A stretch of 64,000 nucleotides of DNA. Origin: Whitmania pigra. Taxonomy: Eukaryota > Annelida > Clitellata > Hirudinida > Haemopidae. The stretch spans positions 1,818,001 to 1,882,000 of the forward strand of contig JAJTWR010000308.1 in the NCBI GenBank assembly GCA_021613335.1, read 5' to 3'. The position numbers and the translations under genes were made by a program. Positions 10,801-22,500 of the stretch are shown here, in pieces (the stretch's first letter is position 1; every line of letters starts with the position of its first letter). The notes beneath the pieces were generated by a model. It saw nothing but the letters and a program-made list of their open reading frames with translations, made no database searches and was not told the DNA's origin.

Positions 10801-13800
10801 TATATTACATAGATATTAAGATTGCCGTCTCCGGCTTTAATTAAATCTGCATCTCGATTAGCTACAAATGAATAAGAAAAGAAACTTCAATTCATCAAAG
10901 TGACAAGAAAGATTGAACAACAACATCATCATCATCATCTAAAAGAAGCAGCTCTGCATCTCAAAGTCATATTAAGGATTCCAAGTGGCATGATGGAATG
11001 AAATTGTTTTCTTCATTAATGCATCAGTCAATTAAATCTACTACAAGCACATTTTATTTGAATGACATTTTGATGGAATAACTGAAGGGCAACTATTTAA
11101 GATCACTTTTTTGTACAAATTCATTTTGGAAATGATTCCAACCCTTCCTACATTTAGTTCAATGGTAGCTTTGTATTGGCCATGTGGTAAATGTAGGCTG
11201 ACATCATGAATTTAATGGAGCTGTTGTTTTGTTAATTTTCTTGGAAAAAGAGTTGTATCAAACACCAAATATATTGGCTCAAAACATTTCCAAATTTAGA
11301 GTCAACCTTTTGTTACGAGTCTCAAAAACATTAGCAACTGCTAGACTTTTCCAAAAATCAACTGCAATGGAAAGATCTTCCAGAAAATGAATTGGAGATT
11401 TATATTTGATAGTATCAGAAAAGTTTTTTTTTGATTTATTTAAATGTCACGACAACATTGTAGAGATTGGTTATGTAAAATTAATGGATACATTTTTGAT
11501 AAAATATAAAAAATTATATAACATATAGGACATTACTACGACAACAGTAACTTTTAAACACCAACTTCCTCCTCAGAGAGTACAAACTTCTCTTTGACAC
11601 TGTATAAGTTTCTTTCAATGAAAATGGCACATTTAGCTTGTGCAACTAGGAGATTAGCTGGAAATGTGAATATTTAGCTTAGATTAGCAATCACACTAAA
11701 AGTTCTTAAAATGTGCCATGTTTTGAAATTATTTACACTGCAATGAACACAAAAGATATTTTTAAGTTTTGAAATTCCACCTAAGCCTGGCTCAATTTTT
11801 TCCAATTCTTCATTAGAGAGAAGTGCTCCAAAGACTCTTTCATGGTATCTTTCCTGGATGCTATTTTGGACATGCTATCAAGGTTTAAGTAAAAAATATC
11901 ATTGGTTGAAAGTTGTTTATTTCTGTTACTAATATGCTTTTAAAATTCAAGTCAAAATTTTTAGTCAAATTTTCAGTAATCTGTACAAAGACAAACATAA
12001 GAAGATAAATTCTTTTTATGTTACATCACGATGAATACATGCTCAAGTGAGAATTTGACAACTAATGAATAATGTTTTAAACTTAGACCTCTTTTATTTC
12101 TATGTGGGTCATGTTTTGCCCTGTAAATGATAAAAATAACAGTAAAATACAAAAATAGTATGTAAGAAAATAAATGTTCAATTTCAATAATATGTCAAGC
12201 AGCTTTACACTGAATGCTGTCAACACCTTGAATTGAAATAAACTACATTACATAAAATCATTACAGTAGATAATAAATATTTTAATACTAAACCTTTGAG
12301 TTCCTTAATGATTTCATCCTTGTATTTAATGTACCATCCACTAGACTCCTGCTCCAAAATTTTTTTTACGATCTTGCTACTGACGGCAAATAAATCTTTG
12401 AAAAAATTTCAGACAATCAAATTGGCGAATTAAATCCATTGAGAGAAACTCATTCACCCATCTAACCTCTGCCAAACAGTCTCATGTCGATTTCAACTGC
12501 ACTTGGAGTCAGGAAAACATAAGGACATCGAGGAGGATGCATTTCTTCAAACTTTACCTGCATTGAACAATTTAAATAATTATAAATAATAAATGTTATT
12601 TTTATTGAACAGCATTATCAACATTTAACAACTTAAAATGTAAATGATAATTGTTATTTTTTAATAATTATTTCTATTGAATCAAATTATCTGCATTTAA
12701 CAACTTAAACTATAAATAACAAATGAAGAACCAGTTCATTGATGGTGTAGAAAAGTTGACTAACTTCATGTTTTTTTACTTTTGTTTCCCTGCATGTTTC
12801 TTTGATGTAGTTACAAAAAGCAACCCATTCTTGACGGGACCCTGGCTGAGAAAAAGAGTTTGGACTTTTTTGCAAAAATTCCGACGCCTTTCAAAGTTAC
12901 CTCAGTTGCTATGTTATGCAATGCGACCGCTCCATTACAACAAAGCCTTTAAATAACCTTAATATCAAGTTCTGCAACCAGAAACCTAGAGTGTTCCTCC
13001 AATAATTTTGCAGATAAATTGTGAACTTTAGTCTGGGACATTCCAATCAAGATATCTATCACAATGTTGTAATAAATTATGATATTGTTTTTAATTTGAG
13101 TTCTCAGTAAAAGAAAAATAACAGTTAAAATAAAAAAACATCAATGGATAATATTGCAAATAAAAAATTAAAAATTGTTACCAACAACAAATACAATAAT
13201 AATATTAATATCAAAACAATAAAATCCAAAACAAGACTCACCAAGAAACTGCCAAGAGAATAACCGCAAGCTTTTAATACTTTCAGAGAGACTGAAGAAA
13301 GGAGAAATGAATCGATCTTTTGCATGAATGATCAGCATCTTCAGTGACAGAGATAAGTCCTTGAGGATGATAAGCAAAAATGGCATCAAAAACTCTCGGA
13401 GAGGTAATAAAAAGTTTAATTATAAGTTTCACCAGTTATTGATCATTTAACAAAATTTAAAAAAAATAAATATATAAAAAGCAAATTAAACAGATTTGTA
13501 AAAAAGAGATTTACAAAAAAAAGATGTTGTTAAAATGTGAATTACATTTAGGAAGGACTCATGTGTATTGTAGGCACCTTTCTGCAGGATTTGACTCAAG
13601 CGCCACCTGTGCACTTGTCCTGGAAAATTCATGCTTTCCACCTCAAACTCTCTAGCAATAAAAATAACATTATTAGCAATGACAATGTTAATAATAAGAT
13701 CAATTAATTATTTATAAAAATAATTAACTTCAAATGACAAATTACTCAACAAGACATCACAACAAACCCAGCTCTCTGTATGCAGGCCAACTGTTTGCGA

Positions 13801-14488
13801 TTTAGCTTTCTGATGTTTCCTTTGGCATCTCTGGCTATCTGATCCATTTCATTGAAGGTCGGTGCCACAAAGAGGTCTTTGAAATCCAATGTCTGAGAAT
13901 TTTCATTGGAGTTAAGAAAAGATTATGATCGATTATGATCTTGAAAAGCAAGTTAATAATCATGACAGTGTAGAACACCATCCATTCTGCAAATATTTTA
14001 TTTGTTTTCAAAAATTTCTGAAGTGACATTCCTTATCTATCCAGCAGAATATTAATAGTATGAATACATGCAAAATATTTTTTAACATGACAAACCCCAT
14101 CCCATAGAACCAAAGAATCATTTCTCAATTTAATTTAGTAAATGCTCAAAATATTATTCAACTAACACTGCATCCATCCCCATATATGGATTGATCATCC
14201 ATTATAGATGGAGGGAGAACTATTGGCACAGTTTTCCAATGGAATAATAATTTCTCAGCAGCCTAAAAATTATTCATTGTTTTAACAATACATAGGAATG
14301 CCTTTCAGCACAATTACCTTCTTAATAGCAGCCCTAGCAACAACAATATCTTCTGGAACATTAGCAACATCTAAATCAAATTGAAGAGGTTCCCTCTAAG
14401 ATAAAATAAAAGATCTTGTCACAACCTTGAGGTGCAGCACAAATTAATGTTACAAAACAACCTCTGGCTTTGCAAGCAGATGATCCAT
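5249..14488 (-). CDS. large polytopic membrane protein, unrecognised
   Basis: I do not recognise the family. Model exons (5' to 3'): 14462-14488, 14318-14395, 14167-14262, 13768-13892, 13546-13651, 13242-13392, 12958-13055, 12467-12557, 12294-12395, 12089-12120, 11737-11874, 10390-10686, 10015-10212, 9456-9578, 9287-9376, 8909-9180, 8777-8841, 8568-8702, 8357-8505, 8181-8293, 7946-8065, 7719-7794, 7522-7645, 7349-7434, 7174-7270, 6798-6897, 6561-6674, 6164-6506, 5249-5449. Phases agree throughout. The first 1082 codons end at an in-frame TAG (6461-6463); the same frame continues to a TAA at 5249-5251 (1248 aa). The start is MDHLLAKPE. About 500 N-terminal residues, mostly soluble in character, precede hydrophobic helices at roughly residues 525-560, 640-675 and 705-740, followed by a charged C-terminal half with short motifs such as RIAGPGLASNYYYQ and LLVPLPVAHPATVAV. 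The intron before exon 8777-8841 appears to be GC-AG. Exon boundaries at 10390-12120 are the least certain. Confidence 0.6.
5829..5930 (-). repeat. diverged SINE copy (fragment)
   Basis: Reverse-strand match to the SINE seen best at 37641-37847: the segment around the internal B box and the CCAGCCTGCACTGCC-like stretch is recognisable (AACCCAGCCTGCACTGTCAG on the reverse strand). Lies in the last intron of the membrane-protein gene. Confidence 0.55.
7798..7844. repeat. (AAT)n microsatellite abutting a splice acceptor
   Basis: About 15 trinucleotide units with one AAC interruption. On the gene (minus) strand this reads (TTA)n and leads directly into the acceptor CAG at 7795-7797, so the repeat occupies the polypyrimidine-tract position of that intron. 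Confidence 0.9.
9727..9815 (+). repeat. diverged SINE fragment
   Basis: Plus-strand segment aligning by eye with the 5' half of the SINE at 37641-37847: CCTGCATGCAACATTACAAG and the GTGTCATGTTCAGAACTCAG stretch correspond to the region between the A and B boxes and the B box itself, with many substitutions. In an intron of the membrane-protein gene. Confidence 0.5.
10742..10825. repeat. 28-bp minisatellite, three perfect copies
   Basis: The unit (ATATATATTACATAGATATT followed by AAGATTGC) is repeated three times without change at 10742-10769, 10770-10797 and 10798-10825. Intronic. Confidence 0.95.
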
Positions 14489-15451
14489 GTTAAATTGGTA
14501 GTACAAATAACACAGCAATCCAGCAATATTCAATTTGTTAAAATTCTACTAATGTAAGCCTCCTTAAACTAAGAAATAGCACCCCAATAAAAAAAAAATT
14601 CGAGTTTGACTTTCTAAAAAGTCAATTAGACTAGCAAAAAATACGATAGGCAGTCACGATAAAATATCCGAAACCACTTGGAAATTTAGAACCACACCAT
14701 CTCTCCGAAGAACAGAACACAAAATAATTATTGTAGAACACCATCCATCCAAACATCTATCAAATATTTTTAAAGTAATAGTTTTTAATTAGTGCTTAAT
14801 GAATAAATCTGAAAATAACGTTTTAAGTGTTACCATACAATCACCTAAGATTGTGCATGAATAATACTTAAATGACGTCACCCGGCTTTTTACCCGATTT
14901 TAAGCACTAAAGCTTTGCTTCACCCCTCTAACATGGATTGTAAAAGTTAACACGTTTCCCGAAGCATTGACCATATTTTTCTCCAGGACAGGATTCAACT
15001 AGACGGAGGCCACAGTTGATTAGTGTTGGTCCAAAAGAGGTCAGTTTAGTACGGACTAGCCGCTTCTCTCCCTTGGGAGCTGACAAGCACAAAAAGATTT
15101 TCTGGCTGTTTGCCCAAAAAGATAGAGTTCGAAATCTTTAAAAAATTTGATTTTATCTCTACTTTGGTCTCAGTATGTGATGCGATAACCTTCCGCTAGC
15201 TCATTAAAACATTGAGTAAAAATCAGAGAACATTAGACACAGTGCACAGGAACGCTATGAATGTTAGGAACGCACTCCATGATTTCAAGGGGGCAGTACA
15301 AACAACATCAATAATAAAATCAACTATTACTATTATAATCGTCAGCGATTTACGCTACCTTGTTCATTAGTCAAGCATCCTTCATCCAGTAGATTTTCCA
15401 AAATGCTCAAGTCAGCTTGAAACTACTGCTTATAAGCTAAATTAGATTTGG

Positions 15452-15638
15452 GAATTGTAACTCCATTTATATAGCACCACATGAATAGCATCAGAGGCGC
15501 TTCTTGTAACCATTTACATAGCGCTCCTTCCCAAGGGCGCTGGAGGCAGTGCAGGCTGGGTTTCGAACACGACACATTACGACTGTTGACATTACCGCCA
15601 TATGAAGGCACGTAAACCATTCAGCCAACCTGCAGGCC
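15452..15638 (-). repeat. tRNA-derived SINE, full-length copy
   Basis: On the reverse strand it opens GCCTGCAGGTTGGCTGAATGG (tRNA A-box-like), has GTGTTCGAAACCC (B box), the body GCCCTTGGGAAGGAGCGC, and ends near TATATAAATGGAGTTACAAT. It matches the plus-strand copy at 37641-37847 over essentially its whole length with moderate divergence. Confidence 0.85.
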
Positions 15639-16188
15639 AGGTTTTAACAAGGGCATCATATAGTTGCTAATCGGATACTGTGGGGTAAGGCAACAAAAAC
15701 AGTTCAACTAATATAAAATGGTTACATATTTTTCTTTAGCAGATGAATGAATAAAGACTTTTCCTAATGAATTTTTAACAACTTATGAGAAAACTTTCTG
15801 AAGCTTCAAATGCTAAGATTAAATAGAGAACCCGTAAAACATGTGATGAAAACATGGTCTGTCTTAAACATAGATATGTCTCGCTAACAAATGAAAAGTG
15901 TCTGTTTAAAGTAAAATCAAATCTAAGGTGGTGCTTTTCTGAAAATATCAAGTGAAATGAATATGAAAATAAAATAAATAAAAATTTAGAAAAAACATGG
16001 ATGTAAATTATGGTATATTTTTTAATTAATCAGTGAAGTTCTTTGTTACATGCAAATGTCAAAGCAGTTTTGTGGATTCCCAACAACTAATGTTCATCCA
16101 TAAATCTTAAAACAAAATTTTTTAAATGGCGTGCTAAGTGATGCAATTTTCGTATTTTTTGCAAACAAAAGGCATATTCCTTAGATAT

Positions 16189-16206
16189 TTTATTGCTTGT
16201 TTTATT
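16189..16206 (-). terminator. polyadenylation signals of CBP/p300 gene
   Basis: Two AATAAA hexamers on the reverse strand (16189-16194 and 16201-16206), about 390-400 bp after the CBP stop codon. Confidence 0.45.
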
Positions 16207-16595
16207 GAGATCAGACAAGCCTGGGTTTTCAGTGGAAGTCATATTAATAAATATATGACTTAGAGTACTTAAATAGCAAACCATCAACTGAATCGAAGTG
16301 CATAAAATGTTACCTGTAAAAATCAGCTAAACATGTTTGACAAATGACTTTTAGACAGACATAAAAATAAAAGATTGTGACAAAAAAAAAGTTCAACATT
16401 GGCATTATAAATCAGCTCTGGAGTTAGAGCAAAACCAAAATGTGAAAATAAAACAAACTGCCTGCACTAATGATACAAAAATAACCCATATTCAAAAAGA
16501 AATGAAATACTTCAAACTAGATGTAGCTGGAGAAGATGCATACAAACACACAGAAACAATCCAAAGCCCCTTCCTGGAAGAGAAGCGTAAGCTGC

Positions 16596-19500
16596 TTATA
16601 GCTCCTCGGCATATCGAGAAAGTTGATCCTGCAGCGAGCCATCTCTCGTCTGACACTCTTCCGGCAGTTTCGCGAGACTCGAGTTGTCGCAAAGAATCTC
16701 GATGTTGCATGGAAATTGACTCGACAACATCACATTTTTAATCCACGTAGAGTTCGGAGGGCGCTCGGCGACGTTGACGGCGTGCGATGACGTCGGATTT
16801 GAATTAATGCCGGTGAAAGGTTTTACTGGCTTCTCGTCGAGCTGACTCACCGGAAGACTGGTCGCCTGAGGCTGCGAGTGCAACTCTTTCATAATAAGAA
16901 GTTTCTCCATCATGTCCGAGGAAACAGAAATGCATCTTTGCGATTTCTTATCTTTATTGGGAAATCTTTTGGCAAATGATTTCTGATTAACAACTTCCTG
17001 CAGGTTGAAAGATGGATCTTGACACATGATTTCACGAAATTGTTTGATGTCCGAGGACTCGAGATGAGTTTGGATTTCTGTAAAACCGACTGCCTCGAGG
17101 TTGTCGTTTGCAATTGCCGAACACAAAGGTGACGTGTTCGGAATGACCGTTCGAGGCTGCACACCAACTTGATGCATTTTGTTTTCGTTTCCAAAACAAC
17201 GGGCTTCATTAATTTTCTCATTAGTTTCAAAGCTATTTGATAATTTTCTGCTTCGCAAAAGAGAGGAATTAAGTGATGGAATAACATTTGCAGGAGCGAA
17301 GACCAAGTTGTGGGAATGTTGTTCTAGTGAGGTTTGTTCACAAATTTCATTATTTGAAGGATAATAAGATATGGTACAGGTGGCACTGGAAAGTGGAGTT
17401 TGTGTTTCCAGATGGATCTGAGAATTGATGAAACCTGAGGTAGACATATTGCTGACAGTAGTGACAGTAACTAGTTTAGGCAATGTTGCAATGCTGTTGC
17501 TGGAAGTGGTTAGGAAGCTTTTTTGTGCATCTCTTTTATTTGCCTGTTTCTGATGATTACCAACCAATTATAAAAACCATTCTTGATCAATTATTAAGTC
17601 AAGAAAACCTCACCTGTTTTATAACTTTGGCAAGCTTAAGAGGGTCATTCATCAAGATGTTTAAAAGTTGTTGATGCTGCTGAAGTGGAGAAGATTTCAA
17701 TGTTTTGTAAAGAGTCAACAAAGCCGAGGTTGAACTCCGTGAAGCGGGAGCCATTACGCTTTTCTCTCCATTACTTTTCTCGGCCTCTGCGAACTGCAAA
17801 GACAGTTATATCAGACTTAAACTTGAAAATAAATAAAAAAAATCAAAGCCTTAAATTCCCTGTCTCTAGTAAATACTCTAGTCTGTCAGATGCAATGATA
17901 CCAACAACACCAAACTTGTTTTGTTTGAATTTATAAGAAGATTCATTTTCACAAGCAAGATTATAAATAACTTGAAATTATTATTATTATTATTAATCAC
18001 CAGAGTGTGTAATATCAATTCAAGCTACAATTTCCTTGAGAGCTGTGATACCTGGAAACCTCCTTGATTGACTTGAGGCTGGAAATGAGATAGATACTCC
18101 TCAGAAAGATTTGACGACTTACTCGTGGCTGCCACGTTAGATGTTTGTGAAGATGAAATTGAAGAAGTGACGATCTGAGATGCCTGAGATGGATTGATGT
18201 TTACCAGCTGTTGATTCTGAATCACTGGCATTTGCACAACTCCTAAAATCTCTCCTTGAGCATTCATAAGCAAGCAATGGTTGGATTGCAGTTGAAGCAT
18301 GACAGGTTGAGTCGGGTTTGCGGAGGTCAATATCTGATCGCCCCCTGGAACGGTGCCGAGATTAGGATTTATTAGAAGCATCGCACTGTGGGGCGACGGT
18401 GAGTCCATTTGTGACGTGACATTGCTTGCTCTGTAGTTGCCGTCAAATGTCTCAGATGCACTGATGGGATGATGATACTGCGTGTGAGATGATGGAGCTG
18501 TCAAAACCTTTGTAGTTTCTTTATCTGGAAGCTTCTTAATTTGGTTTCCATTGAATGAACTCTGAAGCTGAAAATCAACTCTGTCAGTGTTCAAGGGATT
18601 TGCCTGGGTCTGACCTTTGTGAGCATCTGAACTCAAACTTCCATAATAATCGTGAGAGAAACCAACATCTCGTCTCAGAGAGGCCATTCGTCTCTTTAGC
18701 ATTTTACCTTGCAGTTTCTTCTGCAGCAAAAATCTTTGCTTGATAGCATCACAGAGAGGAATAAAGCAATTTGCATTGCCACACCGCTTTGCATGGCAAC
18801 AGCAGAGCGCCAAGAAGTGTCGACAGGTCGAGCAAGTTTTTTCATTTTTTTGCTTGCACGCCTTCACGTGCCGAAGGATGGATTTCATTTTATGGCAACC
18901 GGACGTTTGACATGTCACATTCTGGCACTGGAAAACGTGTATCAGAAGAGCCATTTCTTTAGCCATGGCAGCATTCTTGCTGTTACGACTTGCTACAGAG
19001 ATATTTTCTTCACATTTCTTATCAAACTCCATAAATCTTTCCATCACATGCTCGTGGCCTTCAAGATTATAGCAAGTTTCGCAAAGATCAAAATCCTGTA
19101 AGTCGGATGATTTATGATCAATAAATGTTGTCATTAGGAATCAATCATAAAATTGCAAAAAAGCTTACAGGGCAGACATTGCAGTGATAGTGATTGTCTA
19201 TGATTGCTTTGCAAGCATTACAGCTGTAAGTGAAATTAATTTTTCCATGACTGTGAAGTTCGTACAACAATGCCATAGTGGAATGTTTGGCTCTTCTAAG
19301 CGAGGAAAACTCAAAGTGTTTCTCTCGTGCAAGTGTAAGAAAAGAGTCTCTGCCATCCATGAGATCATTGAGTATGCACTGATCGGGGTCTTTTATTTCT
19401 GCTAGTGATCTCTCAGATTCCGGCGAATGAAAATTGACCACAAAAAAACCCTAAAATTCGAGAATAAAAACTTGAAATAAAATGAAATTGTTTCCGGCAG

Positions 19501-22500
19501 AAACTGAAAATTCACCTCCTTCAGCTTTTCAAGACTGGCAAAAACCCGAGACATGACGTCCCTAAATTCTCCGTTAGCTTTCTTTGGATGCCTCCTGACA
19601 GGCTTACTCCTTACTTTTTTCCTCTTGCCATCAACACCCTTTTGAATCTTCTTTTTTGCCTCAAACTGAAGTCATGTTAGAAATGATTGAATTATTTCCA
19701 AAATTAATTAATATCTAAAAGTAATTAAACTCTAATTAATTAATCTCTAATATTCTGAATTAAAACACTTGATTCATTAAAATAAATTTCTGACTTCAGT
19801 CGTTTTGCTTGATCCTTCACTCTCCACTTCAAAACAATCATTATCATCATAGCAATCATCACTTCTGCTCATTAGAGTCTCAAACTCTTCTGATTCCTTC
19901 AAATATTCCTCCAGAATGCTTGGCCAGTAATCGCCATCAAAGTAGGGGATATCAGTGACGCTGGTCACACTTCGATCTTTCAGATCCCTTAGGAGATCCT
20001 GTAAAATGTCTCCGCATTACTTATCGTACGTGTGTAATTATTATTTGCTGCAATTATGGTTCAAAGCAATAAATAATTATCTGTGTGGAAGAAATGAAAA
20101 AATAAATGTTAATTATTCAGAAGTTTAGGCTTTGAAAAAGTTACAAGCTTTTTATGACCTTAATTTGATAAATACCATTGAGCCTTTCTGGAGCGATTTA
20201 TAATTAAAATAACTAGCTAATGTTAATTAGGCTACAAACCTCAAACATTTTGAGAACCAAAGCTCCTGAATGCTAAGCATATGGCCTCATATGAATTATT
20301 ACCATTAATAAATGAATAACATCAGCAATCTAAGATTTTATAATTCACAACATAAATTTGTTGGGTGCTTGTGTTATGCATGACATCGTTTAGAAATAAT
20401 TCGTGGAGCACGAGCTCACCTTGTAACTATAAATGACATTCTCCGAGAGAGCTTTGTCGAGAAGCTTTTTGTACCATTCCTGCAATCTCTTCTGCTTGGG
20501 TATTCTCATGTTTGGGGGATGGCAGTTGAAAATATAATCATCGCCCTCGCTTGGCGGGCACACCCATATGTGGGCATGAGCAAAACTAAGTGTTAAGTAA
20601 ATTAATAGTTATGAAGTCTATTAAGGAATTATCATTAAATCAACCCAGTTTACCCAATTTTCTTCACGTAATCCAAGTAACCGATGAGAAGTTCGTGGTA
20701 TACGGAGGTCCTCAGGTGACGAGGGTGGAAGAAATTTACGCTGTCCATGTAAGCAATGTACACTCGTCTGAGAAGACAAATTTAAATTATGTGACTGAAA
20801 TTAATTATTAAAAGTAATTCACTAGAACCAATAAGATTAAGAAACATCAACATTCTCCTTCATAAACCTTGAATTCGGATGGGGACAACTGGAATCGTAT
20901 TCGTGAACGTGCATCCCGAAGAAACACACTTCGGCTCCTCCGTCCTCCATGAATGCAAATATCGCCTTGCTGACGTAAGGAAATTGAGTGACTTCATTTT
21001 TGTTCTCCTTCGAATAAGCCTTCCTCATGCCCTGCTTGACCTCGACGTTCTTTTCGGAGCACGACAAAACTCTTATGACGACCTCCCTGAAATCACATCC
21101 GCTTTTCTTGATGAATGAATTTACCCTAGACTCAAGGTAGGAACTCAGATAGGTTTGGGGTAGTTTTTTAGCGCTTAATTTATTTTCAATTCTACCAGAA
21201 ATGTTTTCATCTTTCGTGCACGACGGACACTTGAGGCTTTCTGATCTGAATTGTTCCAGATGCATGCAACATACAGGATGTTGCTTTCTCCCACAACTGG
21301 GGCATTCTATCAATTTTTCATATTCAAATTCCCCATTTTTCATCTTCACAAAATAACTTTTCATTAATCTTGTCGATTGTCCAGGGTCTTCGTTCAAATC
21401 GATGAAATCTCCAGGAATGCTGTTGAAACAGTTCTCGCAGTACGAAAATCTGTTTTGATAAGTGTAGTAAACTGCGTTGATGGGAATGTTACACATGAAT
21501 TTTCCGTAGCAAACCAATACGATGGGAGTGTACATGTACTTGTGTCCGCAACAATATTCGAGCTTTTTCATGAGGGCGTTTGCCATTGGATCGAACATCT
21601 CGGAGAGCTTCGTGCAGTACCTGTGCACTCTCGACCCTTTTTTGTTGAACACCCAGGCATTCTCAAAAATCTGCCACATGTCATCAATAAAGGCCCAGGG
21701 TTGATCATAAGATCCGTTTTCCAGTTTGTTTTTGATTGTCGACAGATCCATCGGCTTCTTAATGATTTCCAAATATTCCGGCACTCCCTCCAAAACCGGA
21801 TCGACGGGTTGTCTGAAGGGAAGCGACTCGGGCTCCGTGCGATAGAGTTCCATCAGAATGGGCAAAAGAAACGATCTCAGTTCATCTTTTCTCCACACTG
21901 ACGAATGAACAATAAAATAAGTTGTAGGAAACTGCATTTTGCAATACGTTAAATTATTCATAATAAGAGTTCATAGAAATGTAACAATATCTTTTCATCA
22001 TCAACATCATTGGGCAACCTTTGAGGTTTGATGAAGTGGACACGGTGATGTCGGACGAACTGTCGACCAAAGAATCCGTCGCTTCATTGGATGTTTTGAC
22101 AGCTTCTTGGATGCTCAGGGACGAGGACACCCCACTGTTTGGATTCAATTCTTCAGAGTAAGACCTTTCCTTCGTGAAGCTTACCAATTTTGTCGAGATG
22201 GTACTGTCCGAAGTGTAGCCAGTGCTTGTGTTGTAGTTTGAAACACCCAGAGACATTTCTTTGAGGTCACCACTTGTTTCCCTGGCAACTCCTTGGGTTT
22301 TAGACTTGAACTGGCCATCAGCAACTCGAAGGAAGGGGGAACTTGCTTGAATTTCATGCGTGCCTTTAATTTTTACAGGTTTGTTCAAAACTTAAAACAA
22401 AATTTTAAAGCAGTAATGAAATAAATCTTTAAAAATTTGGTGGAAATTACTTTTCTGAAGAAAAGTAATATTTGAAGTTTCTCTTTGCTGTTTTTCACTG

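Larger units (their letters stand above)
14489..16595. other. intergenic, no gene seen
   Basis: Between the start of the membrane-protein gene and the stop of CBP. Apart from one SINE copy (15452-15638) and two reverse-strand AATAAA signals for CBP, I see no coding structure. Confidence 0.6.

Noticed and set aside
10910..10945. CRISPR-like or other array at the ATC repeats.
   Set aside because: Simple trinucleotide repeat in an animal intron.
12790..12950. Open segment (NGAVALHNIATEVTLKGVGIF...) on the minus strand that looked like an extra exon of the membrane-protein gene.
   Set aside because: Including it needs a 39-bp intron or an in-frame TAA, whereas exon 12958-13055 joins 12467-12557 directly in matching phase without it.
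16442..16741. 99-codon plus-strand frame antisense to the end of CBP.
   Set aside because: Mostly the reverse complement of the CBP last exon; no independent features.
21377..21901. 174-codon plus-strand frame.
   Set aside because: Antisense shadow of the CBP bromodomain/RING exon.
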